Shown here piece after piece: positions 34,948-44,092 of a DNA stretch of 64,000 nucleotides. The notes beneath the pieces are model-generated. The model saw only the letters and a list, made by a program, of their open reading frames with translations. It searched no databases and was not told the DNA's origin. Source of the stretch: Acanthacorydalis orientalis (lineage: Eukaryota > Arthropoda > Insecta > Megaloptera > Corydalidae); NCBI GenBank assembly GCA_034766995.1, contig CM068318.1, positions 2,492,501 to 2,556,500 on the forward strand, in the 5' to 3' direction. Position numbers and translations under genes: made by a program. Every line of letters begins with the position of its first letter. Within the stretch, counting starts at the first letter, position 1.

Positions 34948-35192
34948 TTAGGTGTAAACATTAATTCGATGCCTTTAAAATGAATCGATCATAACTGTTT
35001 TAAATTAAAATATTTTCTCGACCTTTCAGGATTTTCAAGTGAAAATCTTAACATTTAATAACACTACATTGCTATGGAGTAAAGTTATACAAAAAGATGG
35101 AGGATGTTTTGAGTATTGAAATATTTTCAGTTTTTCCGTAAATAAACATTGATTTTCTACAAAAAAGGGACCTGATTAATTTCCACACCTAA
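34948..35192 (+). mobile_element. R1 mariner-derived MITE, copy E (245 bp)
   Basis: Both termini are intact (TTAGGTGTAAACATTAATTC on the left, GATTAATTTCCACACCTAA on the right), flanked by TA at 34,946-34,947 and 35,193-35,194. The interior has lost about 250 bp relative to copy B: ACACTACATTGCTATGGAGT joins the left part straight to GTAAAGTTATAC. It is the shortest form with both ends, typical of a miniature inverted-repeat element. It is also bracketed by imperfect 35-bp direct repeats. Confidence 0.85.
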
Positions 35193-35198
35193 TAAAAC

Positions 35199-35233
35199 AT
35201 TGATAGTAATTTGATAAAACACAGTTTGTGTAT
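35199..35233 (+). repeat. Right flank repeat of R1 copy E
   Basis: ATTGATAGTAATTTGATAAA followed by ACACAGTTTGTGTATA. Partner of 34,914-34,947. Confidence 0.85.
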
Positions 35234-35239
35234 ATACGA

Positions 35240-36138
35240 ATGTTATGAAAGAAAATCAATGAAAATAAATATATAAAACACTTCGATTAAATTGTGTGCC
35301 CGTATTAAAATGAAGATAAAATATTAAGGATGCCTTTCTGTTGACACGTACAGCAAAATCACTGATACGAATATCAGACGGTGAAGATTAAAAACGAGAA
35401 AAATATTTATGTGCACAAAGGAACGAATGTCATTCATGTCTCCGTAGATGAATAAACAGAAAGATTTCACCTTTTTTACTGTTATTTTCTTGAACATTCG
35501 CTGTGTATACACTGATACGAACGTACAGTTATATTTGAAAAGAAAACACATAGCTGTACTATTTTTTAATTGGATTTTTTATGACGAACACTTCGTGTTT
35601 AAGATTCATTTCTGAATGTTATAATTGAAAAAAAATATTTAATTAGAATTCTCATACTTAAATTAATGAAAAATATATTGAAATTGTTTAAAGAATTCTT
35701 AGAAACATATATGGTTATAGTTTCGAAAAAGATTTTTTTTAATAAAATGCTTGATGATTTCGAACAAAACGCGATACAATAAATGATTGAAAATTATTTT
35801 CTCTATTTCTTCAAACGAGCTTCCTTAATCCTCTTTTCTGATATTTAATATTTTTACTGCTCTATATTACTGTATCAATGGACGTTTTATCGAAACGAAA
35901 TCCTCTTTATAGCATCTCTTAAAACGAATATTATATCTAAGCCTGTGAAGACACTCCAGTTATGACTATTTATAGACAATTACATTAGTCGACGTCGTTT
36001 GTGATTGTTTACAGTTTATTAATTTGATTTTATTATAAATTAGTATACTTTTATTTTATGCGATAGTTTTATTCAGGAGAGTTTTAAATATGCATTGCAA
36101 GTAATAGTTCCAATAAATTTATTAAATGGTATAGATGA
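35240..36138. other. AT-rich sequence with no supported gene
   Basis: The 75-codon minus frame at 35,324-35,551 is hydrophobic and Val/Phe rich with no motif. Nothing else is supported. Confidence 0.35.
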
Positions 36139-36139
36139 A

Positions 36140-36316
36140 CCTTTTTTAAAAAAATGGTATGCTCTTATATATATATATATATATATACACACACAAAATA
36201 AGTGATTGTAATTGGAATAAAACCTTATTTATTTTTAGAAAATAGTAACCTTTTAAAAAAAACTTTTTTAAAAAAATAGTATGCTCTTATTTATATATAT
36301 ATATATATATTTATGT

Positions 36317-36373
<57 letters not shown>

Positions 36374-36430
36374 GATACTAATACCAAAAAAGTGATAATA
36401 GGAATAAAATCTTATTTCTAAAATAAAATA
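36140..36430 (+). repeat. Tandem duplication, each unit carrying an internal (AT)n
   Basis: Unit 1 (36,140-36,240) reads CTTTTTTAAAAAAATGGTAT, GCTCTTATATAT with (AT)9, then AAGTGATTGTAATTGGAATA, AAACCTTATTT. Unit 2 (36,263-36,425) reads CTTTTTTAAAAAAATAGTAT, GCTCTTATTTAT with longer AT arrays, then AAGTGATAATAGGAATAAAA, TCTTATTT. The AT array therefore existed before the duplication and expanded unequally afterwards. Confidence 0.85.
36321..36371. repeat. (AT)25 microsatellite in duplication unit 2
   Basis: Uninterrupted AT array next to a shorter one at 36,294-36,312. Confidence 0.95.
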
Positions 36431-36599
36431 TGTTCATTTTTAAACTGACTGCGTTCTCGTAAATACAGAAAATGTAAAATTGTACTGGCTACTAGATAAA
36501 GACAATATAGTAATATAATATCAAGTCGAGGATATTTCGCCTCTGACCAAACACGAAGGGTCTGTGCGAAAAGAAAAACGATTACATTATATACAAATA

Positions 36600-37200
36600 T
36601 CAAATGTCAAACAGTAAAAATAAATAAACCGAGATGGCGCGTCAAAAACGACGAATACGAAGAATAAAAAGCTCGAAAATCTAGCCTCGAGTTGACCAAC
36701 CGTCGCCCCGTCGTATAATCTCCACGAACCGCCAATATAACGAGTCGAAGCCCAAAGGCGAAAAGGATAAATTGGCTATTCTGCGGCGAGAGCACAGCGA
36801 ACGTAATCTGAGAAGAAAGCAGCAGCAGGCAGCAGCAGCGCACAGAGGACCGATGTTTTAGCTTATATCCCCTTAATCTTACAACACCAGTAAACCATTT
36901 AGTGCGAAGACGATGTAAAGGATGGTGTTGTTCGAGCACGCATTTTAACGATGTTATTACGGTGTACGTGATGGTTTCAAAACATCACAGTTCTCGACTG
37001 CGACGGCGGTCATTAATGATGCAACACAGTGCCCGCCAATTCCGAAAATGTACTAGCACAAAACTTTAACTACTGCTTTAAATTTCGTTATACGCCCGTT
37101 TCGTTTGCAATTACGGGTTGTTTCGCGATATGCGTGACGACGAAACGATGTACACGGATGAATAATAATGTTGTATTCTCAATGGTTCGTTGATTGATGG
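36600..37200. other. GC- and CpG-rich block
   Basis: One of the two least AT-rich regions in the window. It contains CAG/GCA repeats at about 36,819-36,841, many CpG, and no copies of the repeat families. It holds long open frames on both strands: 36,607-36,939 (-, 110 codons) and 36,685-36,861 (+, 58 codons). It is a good candidate for an exon plus promoter or for conserved regulatory DNA. The minus frame has no recognised domain. Confidence 0.4.
36685..36861 (+). CDS. Weak candidate coding segment with CAG repeat, unknown protein
   Basis: A 58-codon open stretch from just after a TAG (36,682) to a TAG stop. The peptide is charged and protein-like (EKDKLAILRREHSERNLRRK), followed by QQQAAAA from the CAG/GCA repeat and HRGPMF at the end. 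There is no in-frame ATG before the penultimate codons and no good pyrimidine tract upstream, so it would have to be an internal or terminal exon with a poor acceptor. The opposite strand is open over the same region. It could equally be a chance frame in GC-richer DNA. Function unknown. Confidence 0.2.
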   Translation, partial: PRVDQPSPRRIISTNRQYNESKPKGEKDKLAILRREHSERNLRRKQQQAAAAHRGPMF

Positions 37201-37411
37201 CAGTTTTTTAATTGTGCGGTTTTTTGAAACTCGACGAGTATCAACAGCAATTTCACAAGCCAATTCTTTTTTCGCCACCAAAAACTATCAAAATTTTCGA
37301 TGAATCAAAATTGCTGATTTTTTATTATAAACATTTAGATAACTATCATCTTCAGAGCACCAATGTACAGAACTTGGATGATGGCAATCTTTTATTAAAG
37401 TCGGATTGAGT

Positions 37412-37710
37412 CAATTTTCGTTTGTGTAAACAATATTTCCCTATTGTTAAAGACTTTAAAAAAATATTTAAAAAATACAAAACTTAAGATATATTTAGAA
37501 ATTAAAAACAATTTTTGTTTGTGCAAGAAATATTTCCATATTATAAAGGACCTAAAAAAATATTTCGAAAAAATAAAACTCTTAAGACGTATTTAGAAAT
37601 TAGAAATCAGAATAAGACAATTTTTGTTTGTGCAAAAAATATTTCCCTGTTATAAAGGATCTAAAAAAAAGGATAAAACTCTCAAGACGTATTTAGAAAT
37701 TAAAAATGGC
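37412..37710 (+). repeat. Three-unit tandem minisatellite, about 100-bp period
   Basis: Units start at 37,412, 37,509 and 37,618. Each reads CAATTTTTGTTTGTGCAA, AATATTTCCCTATTATAAAG, GACCTAAAAAAATATTT, AAAACTCTTAAGACGTATTT, AGAAATTA. Units 2 and 3 are more alike than unit 1. There is no open frame across the array. Confidence 0.9.
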
Positions 37711-37724
37711 AAAAATTACTCTGT

Positions 37725-37910
37725 CAGAATATTTTTCTACACCTTAACGCTCTAAGGATAAGTACATCAGCAACAATCAAAAAATGATAAATTTATTAGA
37801 TATTTTTGACCAGAAAAAATGTTATGGTTTTAGAGTGAAAAGAGAATCCATCTACAAGAATGAATTTAGCTAGTGTCATAACTGTATTATGATTTTTTAT
37901 TTCACCTTAG
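37725..37910 (+). repeat. R3 arm, well preserved
   Basis: Forward arm: TTTTTCTACACCTTAACGCT, CAGCAACAATCAAAAAATGA, ATTTTTGACCAGAAAAAATG, TTATGGTTTTAGAGTG, AATGAATTTAGCTAGTGTC, ATAACTGTATTATGATTTT. One of the best copies for the consensus. Confidence 0.8.
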
Positions 37911-38001
37911 TCACTAACACCACCACTTCTGTTTATTTTTCTACATAACCTCATATATCATCCTGCCAATGCTCTTACTTACAAATATATTTACTATCGA
38001 T

Positions 38002-38030
38002 TCACAGTTAATTTAATAAATTAACTGTGA
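38002..38030. repeat. Perfect 29-bp palindrome
   Basis: Arms TCACAGTTAATTTA and TAAATTAACTGTGA are separated by a single A, with no mismatch. Not part of R1 or R3. Could form a hairpin or cruciform. Confidence 0.85.
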
Positions 38031-38039
38031 GTATATTGG

Positions 38040-38865
38040 ATAGGAAATGAGAGCGAATCTGTTTTTAAACGACTTATTTCTCTCAGTCAGATACAAATTT
38101 AATGAGAACATCCAGTTTTACGACTTGAATCTAAATACACATCCAATTCTTATTTAACTCGAAACACAGTACAACACGATACAGCACAACAGAATACAAG
38201 ATAGGATAATTATTGAAAATGTTACAGATTAATTTCGGTATAAATTTAAATAATACTGACTTACAATTTGACAAATACAAATCTTCATTTTATATTTAAC
38301 TTTAATCTTAGTGCATACATACTTAGTTGTCTTCCTAGGTGTTAGCTCTAGCATTGCATTTTCAATCTTTTAATTCAATTTAGAAAAATATTACTATTAT
38401 ATTGTAAAAATAAAATAAAAAAGAGTAGAATGATTTTTATACGAGACAGAGTCAAAAACGAGAGAATATTTTGGAAATAAATGACTGTTATAGATTTTTT
38501 CATTCATCACTAATACACATTTGTCTTTTTAGCTCTCCTTAAATATCAATTTTCTTATTAACTCGCCCTTTTAATGTACACAATTAAGGTATTGTATTAA
38601 ATACTGTCATCAAATTTAATAATATTCCACTTATTCTAGCATTAAATAAAATAATAATACTATTCTTCATAGTAAATTCATTAAAAAGTATTTCTTAGAT
38701 GAACAAATCTCTTGATTACTAGAAATTCTCAATTCTAATTATAGCTGAAGATTTTCGTTAAAGACAGTGATTTAATAGATTGTAAATATGTAGTTTATGC
38801 AGATTTTTGTATAGTTATAATAATTATTTATCTTTTAATCGATTTTCTGTATTCTGGTGGTTTGA
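38040..38865. other. AT-rich sequence with no supported gene
   Basis: Nothing recognised apart from short AACAC/ACAG-rich patches near 38,165-38,195. Confidence 0.4.
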
Positions 38866-38869
38866 GTAT

Positions 38870-38990
38870 GATGACATTTATTAGTAAGGATCAAAAATGA
38901 AATGAAAAATTAGTTTTTAACATTTTTGAACAGAAATTTTCTGTCGTTTGTGGTGTGAACAGAGAAGTCAGTTGTGAAAGTGAAATACAA
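38870..38990 (+). repeat. R3 arm
   Basis: Forward arm: GAGTATGATGACATTTATTA, GGATCAAAAATGAAATG, ACATTTTTGAACAGAAATTT, TTTGTGGTGTGAACAGAGAA, GTTGTGAAAGTGAA. Confidence 0.7.
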
Positions 38991-39192
38991 GACTACACAA
39001 CAAAACATAAAAATATATTTTACTAAAATTCAATAAACTTTTTTTGTACTTACTTTTAAATTTTAATAATTGAAAAATTCAGTATCAATTTAATTTATAG
39101 TCAATTTTATAGAAATACAAATCGTTTAAAATGATAGATGTTAAATGAACTAAAACTAACTTATTACTAAAATAGCAATCGAATAAGTATAA

Positions 39193-39194
<2 letters not shown>

Positions 39195-39228
<34 letters not shown>
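39195..39228. repeat. (TA)16 microsatellite with adjoining GT
   Basis: TA array followed by AATGTGTGTGTATGTGTA. Confidence 0.95.
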
Positions 39229-39230
<2 letters not shown>

Positions 39231-39429
39231 GTGTGTGTATGTGTATAATATAATCACGTTCATGATTTCCTTGCAGTAATAGAAAAATGAATTTATCAGA
39301 TTCAACTATTGCGTTCGCTGTACAGGCTGTAAATGACAAATGTAATAAAGAGCGTTGTAGCAGAAAAGATCCATTTTCCGACTCGTGTACGAAATACAAA
39401 TCAGATAGACGAATCTTAAATTATAATGT

Positions 39430-39750
39430 TATAACTTAAAACGTAAGACGCACATATGAAAGCCGGCGCAACTCTATTTCGGTACTGTAATTTATTTGAT
39501 CATTTTTGGACGCGCTCGGCGAAAATTTCCTTTTATGATAACATAAATATAATTCAGATTTAATGAGTGGCTAATGATCAACAGTCGGCGAAACGTTTAC
39601 GACTCGCACGTATGTACACTCGAAATATATTATTTCGAATTATGTGCAAACATGAATGATTTAATAAAATATGTTTAGCTCGTGTCGTAAATTATCAATA
39701 CGAGGACGGTGATTGAGTTATTCGGTACTGAAGACGTGTAATTTTATTCG
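39430..39750. promoter_or_regulatory. CpG-richer repeat-free block, candidate regulatory DNA
   Basis: Higher GC and repeat-free, with scattered TAAT- and TTTATG-type motifs (homeodomain-like cores) and CpG-rich words such as GACGCGCTCGGCG. No gene is visible. Regulatory status is inferred from texture only. Confidence 0.2.
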
Positions 39751-40100
39751 GCCTGTTGTATGATTCAATAGTTTTGTGTTGTGTACGAACACGAAAGTAA
39801 AACTGTTTCGGTTTTATTTTTTTTTAAAAAAAATAACGATGAAACAAAATATTATTTGTTTTCATTACGATACGAGAGATTTTAACGAAAATAAATTTGC
39901 TGAAATATTACAAAGATGACACGTACAAATAATTCTGTTTTTATCGTTAAAGTCTGAAAAAAACTTTCTCCATTTAACGGACTTTGTTTCTTTGCTACAA
40001 AAAAAAAGTTAGTAATAGTGTGGTGTTGAAAGTTGTCGTATATAACGGATTCTTTCCTGTAAACTGTAATTTGTTATTTAACGGAAAAAATATTATAGAT

Positions 40101-40106
<6 letters not shown>

Positions 40107-40144
<38 letters not shown>
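40107..40144. repeat. (TA)19 microsatellite abutting R1 copy H
   Basis: The array ends five bases before the left R1-type terminus at 40,149. Confidence 0.95.
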
Positions 40145-40148
<4 letters not shown>

Positions 40149-40388
40149 TATGGTATAAAAATTAATTGGGTGCCTTTAACTCTCCTAGCTCGGTGCCATT
40201 TAAAACTGTCCATACCGGTGCAATAAAACATAATTTACCGATGATATTTTTCTTGGAAATTATTATTTATGAATGAACAGAAGGAAGAAAGGAATGAATA
40301 CAACTTCTCACAAATACAAAGTGTGGAATAACAGATGAATTTTTTACTGTGTATGGAAAATAATTGAATTTTCAGAAAGTACACCTAA
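40149..40388 (+). mobile_element. R1/R2 MITE, copy H (240 bp)
   Basis: The left terminus TATGGTATAAAAATTAATTG (degenerate TTAGGTGTAAAAATTAATTC) is followed by GGTGCCTTTAA. The right terminus reads AGTACACCTAA. The interior (about 40,216-40,290) is the start of R2: ATAATTTACCGATGATAT, GGAAATTATTATTTATGAAT, GAACAGAAGGA. This copy joins an R1-type terminus directly to R2 sequence and is the best evidence that R2 is carried between R1-type ends. The interior is shorter than in the other R2 copies. Confidence 0.7.
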
Positions 40389-40489
40389 CTAAATGATATT
40401 GATTTTTTTTATTCAATTTCTTCAAGCTTTAACAACTTTTATTCTTTTGAAACTGAAAGGTAATTTGTTAATGTTCGAATAATAATAAA

Positions 40490-40650
40490 AATGTTTTTTT
40501 CTGTACCATTCTCGGCGTCGGAATGCATACAGGCAACAATTGAAACTGATCAATAATAATTTTTTGAACATTTCTGACCAGAAAACTGTTATGGTCTGTG
40601 GAATAATAAAGAATTCATCTGTGAAAATTTTCCTTAATCAACCTTGCAGT
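40490..40650 (+). repeat. R3 arm
   Basis: Forward arm: TTCTGTACCATTCTCGGCGT, GCATACAGGCAACAATTG, ACTGATCAATAATAATTTTT, ACATTTCTGACCAGAAAAC, TGTTATGGTCTGTGGAATAA, AAGAATTCATCTGTGAAAAT. Confidence 0.75.
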
Positions 40651-41344
40651 CTGGTTCAAAGAAATTCTTCCACATACCTCCAGTATATATTCCACACATT
40701 AATAAACACTGATCTTTCAATATATTGAAGTGTGTCGATGTTAAAATATATATCCCTTATTAAAAAAAAACTATGCTGTATGGATTTAACCCTCATTTTT
40801 TTTAAAAAAAAAAAGATAGAAAAGGTAATATTTTTATATAATACTCGAATTTTAAACGAAACAAATAACGCATTGAGTAGAACAAACTTCGAAATAACAT
40901 CACATTTTAGTTATTAATTCGATGGTTTGCGTGTCCCGTAGAGAAAATGCAATTAAGTTGATGTTTCAGTTAGTATATATTCGTGTCGGGCTTTATATAT
41001 GTGGGCGTCTGTCTGATATATCCATATCACTTAAATGAATGCGCGGATTTTAATTAAAATTGATATTTACGTAATTGTTTGATAGAAAAAAAACAACCGG
41101 ATTACAACTGATTAAAATACTGGAAACAGTAGGTGTTTGAGAAATAATTTCGCACGTGGCATTTTTTTCACTATCTATCTGAAAAATTATTATTCTGGAA
41201 CAGTACGGGTTTTATTAAAGATAGATGTGTAATAGTGCATTAAAATAAACAATAGTTAATTATTATACAGTTTTATCTGCGGAAATTGTGTTTTTATCGG
41301 ATATTGATTCGTTTATGAAAGTATTTTTGACGTTACTCGTCAAA

Positions 41345-41605
41345 AGAGTAACTAATTTTCACTCACCCTCAGACAATACAAATATTCAATAGTTGATTAT
41401 TAAAGTAATGATTTCTCTGCGTTTTAACGTTCTGATAATGATGGAATCTTAATAGAAATGTGCATGAACAACGATCAATAATGATTTATTTGACATTTCT
41501 GACTAAAAAAAAATGTTTTTATTTGCGTGGTGAAAAAGTAATCATTTATGAAAGAGAGTTTAGCCAGTATCAGAATTGTATTGTGATTGGTTTAGTAATT
41601 AGAAG
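41345..41605. repeat. R3 element, degenerate left arm and good right arm
   Basis: Left: TTTTCACTCACCCTCAGACA, ATATTCAATAGTTGATTATT. Right: CTGCGTTTTAACGTTCTGAT, AATGATGGAATCTTAATAG, ACAACGATCAATAATGATTT, ATTTATGAAAGAGAGTTTAG, CCAGTATCAGAATTGTATTG. Confidence 0.75.
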
Positions 41606-41724
41606 TTAATAGTTCGTATTTAGATGTAATACTTAAAAGATTACTGTTTAAAACCATAAATAATGTTTTTTTAAATGTCACAAATGAAGTATGCTTGTTC
41701 TGTAGAATCACTTAAAATATTTTC
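41585..41724 (+). repeat. Direct repeat D1, copy 1
   Basis: GGTTTAGTAATTAGAAGTTA, then TTAGATGTAATACTT, ACTGTTTAAAACCATAAATA, GTAGAATCACTTAAAATATT. Partner at 42,100-42,246. Confidence 0.85.
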
Positions 41725-42099
41725 ACAACCATCAAAAATAATAAATACTCTATCGTTCAGCATTTTTAGATCAAAGAATTAGTGTAAGATATTTATCAAA
41801 AATATCAACATACTTTTCTAGTAAACAAGCGCTTCCGAATTTTCGCAGGACACCAATGAAAATCACCGTCTTAATCGCGCATTTATTCAAACATTGTCAT
41901 GAATTCAAACGTGTTATATTAATTGTTTTTCTTATCACTGATCTACTTTTTTATTTTTACGTTTAACAGTACTTTTAAAAAATGACTGAGCATATGTAAT
42001 CTGTTTTAAGTCTATAAATAAATTATAAATAGTGATAAAATGACCGCTCCTGTTTATGTCAAATATATTTGATAAACTATTTTTATGCTTTTAAATTGA

Positions 42100-42246
42100 G
42101 ACTGGTTTAGTAATTAGATGTTAATTAGTTATATTCAGATGTAATATTTGACGGCTTCACTGTTTAAAATCATAAATAATCATTTTTTTTAACATACTGT
42201 CACAAATGAGTTATGGATTGTACTGTAGAATCACTTAAAATATTTT
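42100..42246 (+). repeat. Direct repeat D1, copy 2
   Basis: GGTTTAGTAATTAGATGTTA, then TCAGATGTAATATTT, ACTGTTTAAAATCATAAATA, GTAGAATCACTTAAAATATT. The two copies are about 515 bp apart in the same orientation. The interval does not look like an LTR retroelement. Confidence 0.85.
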
Positions 42247-42299
42247 AATGATAAAGAACAGTCATAAAATGAAAGAACTTCTCCAGAACGAACCGTACA

Positions 42300-42760
42300 T
42301 TAATTTCCACGAATTCAAAAAAAAAACATGTCCTGCGTTACAATCCTATGCGTAGAATAATACGAAAAAGTACTTCCACGGCTAAACAAATCATTCACCG
42401 ATCTCGAACTTTAACTCTGGCTCGAGCAAAAAAAAAAAGTTCAAACCAGCAAACGCGACACAATTCTCATTTACGCTGCTTATCTCCACGGTTCGTGAGC
42501 ACGCTATGGGATGAATGTCTGCGGAGAGACGAAACCGTCCCATTGTATATGTTGTCAACGAACGTGTTATATGACAATCACACACCCTTCCCGTTTATAG
42601 CTAGTGTCAAATGTCGTACCAGTATTTTATTTTCATATCAGTCTCGTTGTCGGTGTCTCTTGCCAAGTCAAAGAGACACCCGGTAATTTGTCAGATGGTG
42701 TGAGTGAGGTGAGTCAGACCGAAGATATCTGTCAGTCGAGCCAAGTAATAGGAAATGCGC
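42300..42760. other. GC- and CpG-richer block, no gene assigned
   Basis: Repeat-free and less AT-rich. It contains a 112-codon frame at 42,348-42,686 (+) beginning at ATG (MRRIIRKSTSTAKQ). The peptide is Arg/Ser rich, with no recognised domain, and an A10 run lies inside it, so it is not a convincing gene. It could be a 5' exon or regulatory block. Confidence 0.3.
42652..42680. repeat. Perfect 10-bp stem hairpin with 9-nt loop
   Basis: GGTGTCTCTT and AAGAGACACC flank GCCAAGTCA. GC content is moderate, so the stem would be stable. Not part of the repeat families; function unknown. Confidence 0.75.
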
Positions 42761-42879
42761 TGTTTCACTTGTGCTAAAGAGATTCTAAATGTACGCAGAG
42801 ACCGATAATCTGATTATAATTGACTTTAATTTTGGAGTATTCACTTAAATGATACAGAAATATAAGTCGTTTTTGATAA

Positions 42880-43200
42880 TCATAAACTTTCATAAATTTA
42901 ATTTCACTCTCGACAAACCACAAAACAAATTCTGATCCAGAATCTATTCGATAGCTAGAGCTAAAAAGGTCAGAAGGCTGAAAAGAAATTTCTTTAAATT
43001 GAAACTTAATATATTTTTTAAACACTTATTCGCATTTCGATAAATTTCAGTTCCTTTCAGGTCACTAAGGTACAGAAAAATCTGCACCTTAATTAATTAT
43101 TGAACAATTTGGATCAGAAATAGTTTTGTAGTTCGGAATGTGTGAAAAAATCGTTTGTAAAAATGAATTCAGCCACAGTGCCGTAACTACATCTCTTTTT
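42880..43200. repeat. R3 foldback element, both arms and palindromic centre
   Basis: Left arm: AAATTTAATTTCACTCTCGA, CAAACCACAAAACAAATTCT, then CGCATTTCGATAAATTTC. Centre: AAGGTACAGAAAAATCTGCA followed by CCTT. Right arm: AATTATTGAACAATTTGGAT, CAGAAATAGTTTTGTAGTTC, GAATTCAGCCACAGTGCCGT. One of the clearest foldback structures in the window. Confidence 0.8.
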
Positions 43201-43546
43201 TTAAAGTATGAATGAAATCTATAAATACCGAGTCACTAAAATTATTTCACAAACTGGATACGATCCACAGCCTGTCAATTGAACAGTGCTTGTTTACAAA
43301 TACTTTTATTATTTCATTTTCAGAAAACTAAACACTTCTCTAAATATACTCATGTATATAAATATGTTCTACATAAGCATTCGTGGAAAAACTCCCACTG
43401 CACCTAATTAGTCAAATTAATTGCCTCTCTTAGAAATTTCAAAAACAACTATTTAAAAAGTATACCTCAAAAACAGACCACTGTCAATGTTTGAAAATAC
43501 ACAAAAGCACATATTCGCTTTTTAATGGTTCTTGGACAAGCAAATT

Positions 43547-43547
<1 letters not shown>

Positions 43548-43592
<45 letters not shown>
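43548..43592. repeat. (TA)22 microsatellite
   Basis: Uninterrupted TA array. Confidence 0.95.
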
Positions 43593-43598
<6 letters not shown>

Positions 43599-44090
43599 TT
43601 ATGAGAGTGTGTATTAGTGAATGCCAAAACTTTAAAGATATAGAATGATAATACAAAATAATGATTTTGTAGGGAGACACATACTTGGAATGACTAATAA
43701 AATCACAAAAACAACATTTCTATTTGGAAGCTATTCAAATTCGATATACAGTGCGACTAACGAACTGCAAACCTTATAAACATAAGATAATTATATTACA
43801 TTAATACACCGTAGAAGACATAAATTTTATTGTAAGAAAATATATTAGATTAAATGAAATATTTAATTGAATGAGTCGTTAGTTATTATACATTTTTCTT
43901 TTTTTAATTAAATCACATTTTTATATACGGACTTTAACAAGTACATAAATTAATATTTAATGGTAACATTAAAACGATTTTAATGAACATATACGTTAAT
44001 AGACATTAAGAAGGAATATGAAATTAAATATATCACTCGTGATAAACATATCTAATAAATTATTCATTGTATATGAAAATATTGTAATAG
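43593..44090. other. AT-rich sequence with no supported feature
   Basis: No frame, RNA signature or repeat copy was recognised. Confidence 0.4.
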
Positions 44091-44092
44091 TA

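Noticed and set aside
41585..42246. Possible solo LTR pair
   Set aside because: Direct repeats are only about 145 bp, lack TG/CA termini, and the interval has no primer-binding site or coding remnant.
42348..42686. 112-codon + frame starting at ATG
   Set aside because: Arg/Ser-rich sequence with an A10 run and no recognised domain. The block is kept only as CpG-richer unassigned sequence.
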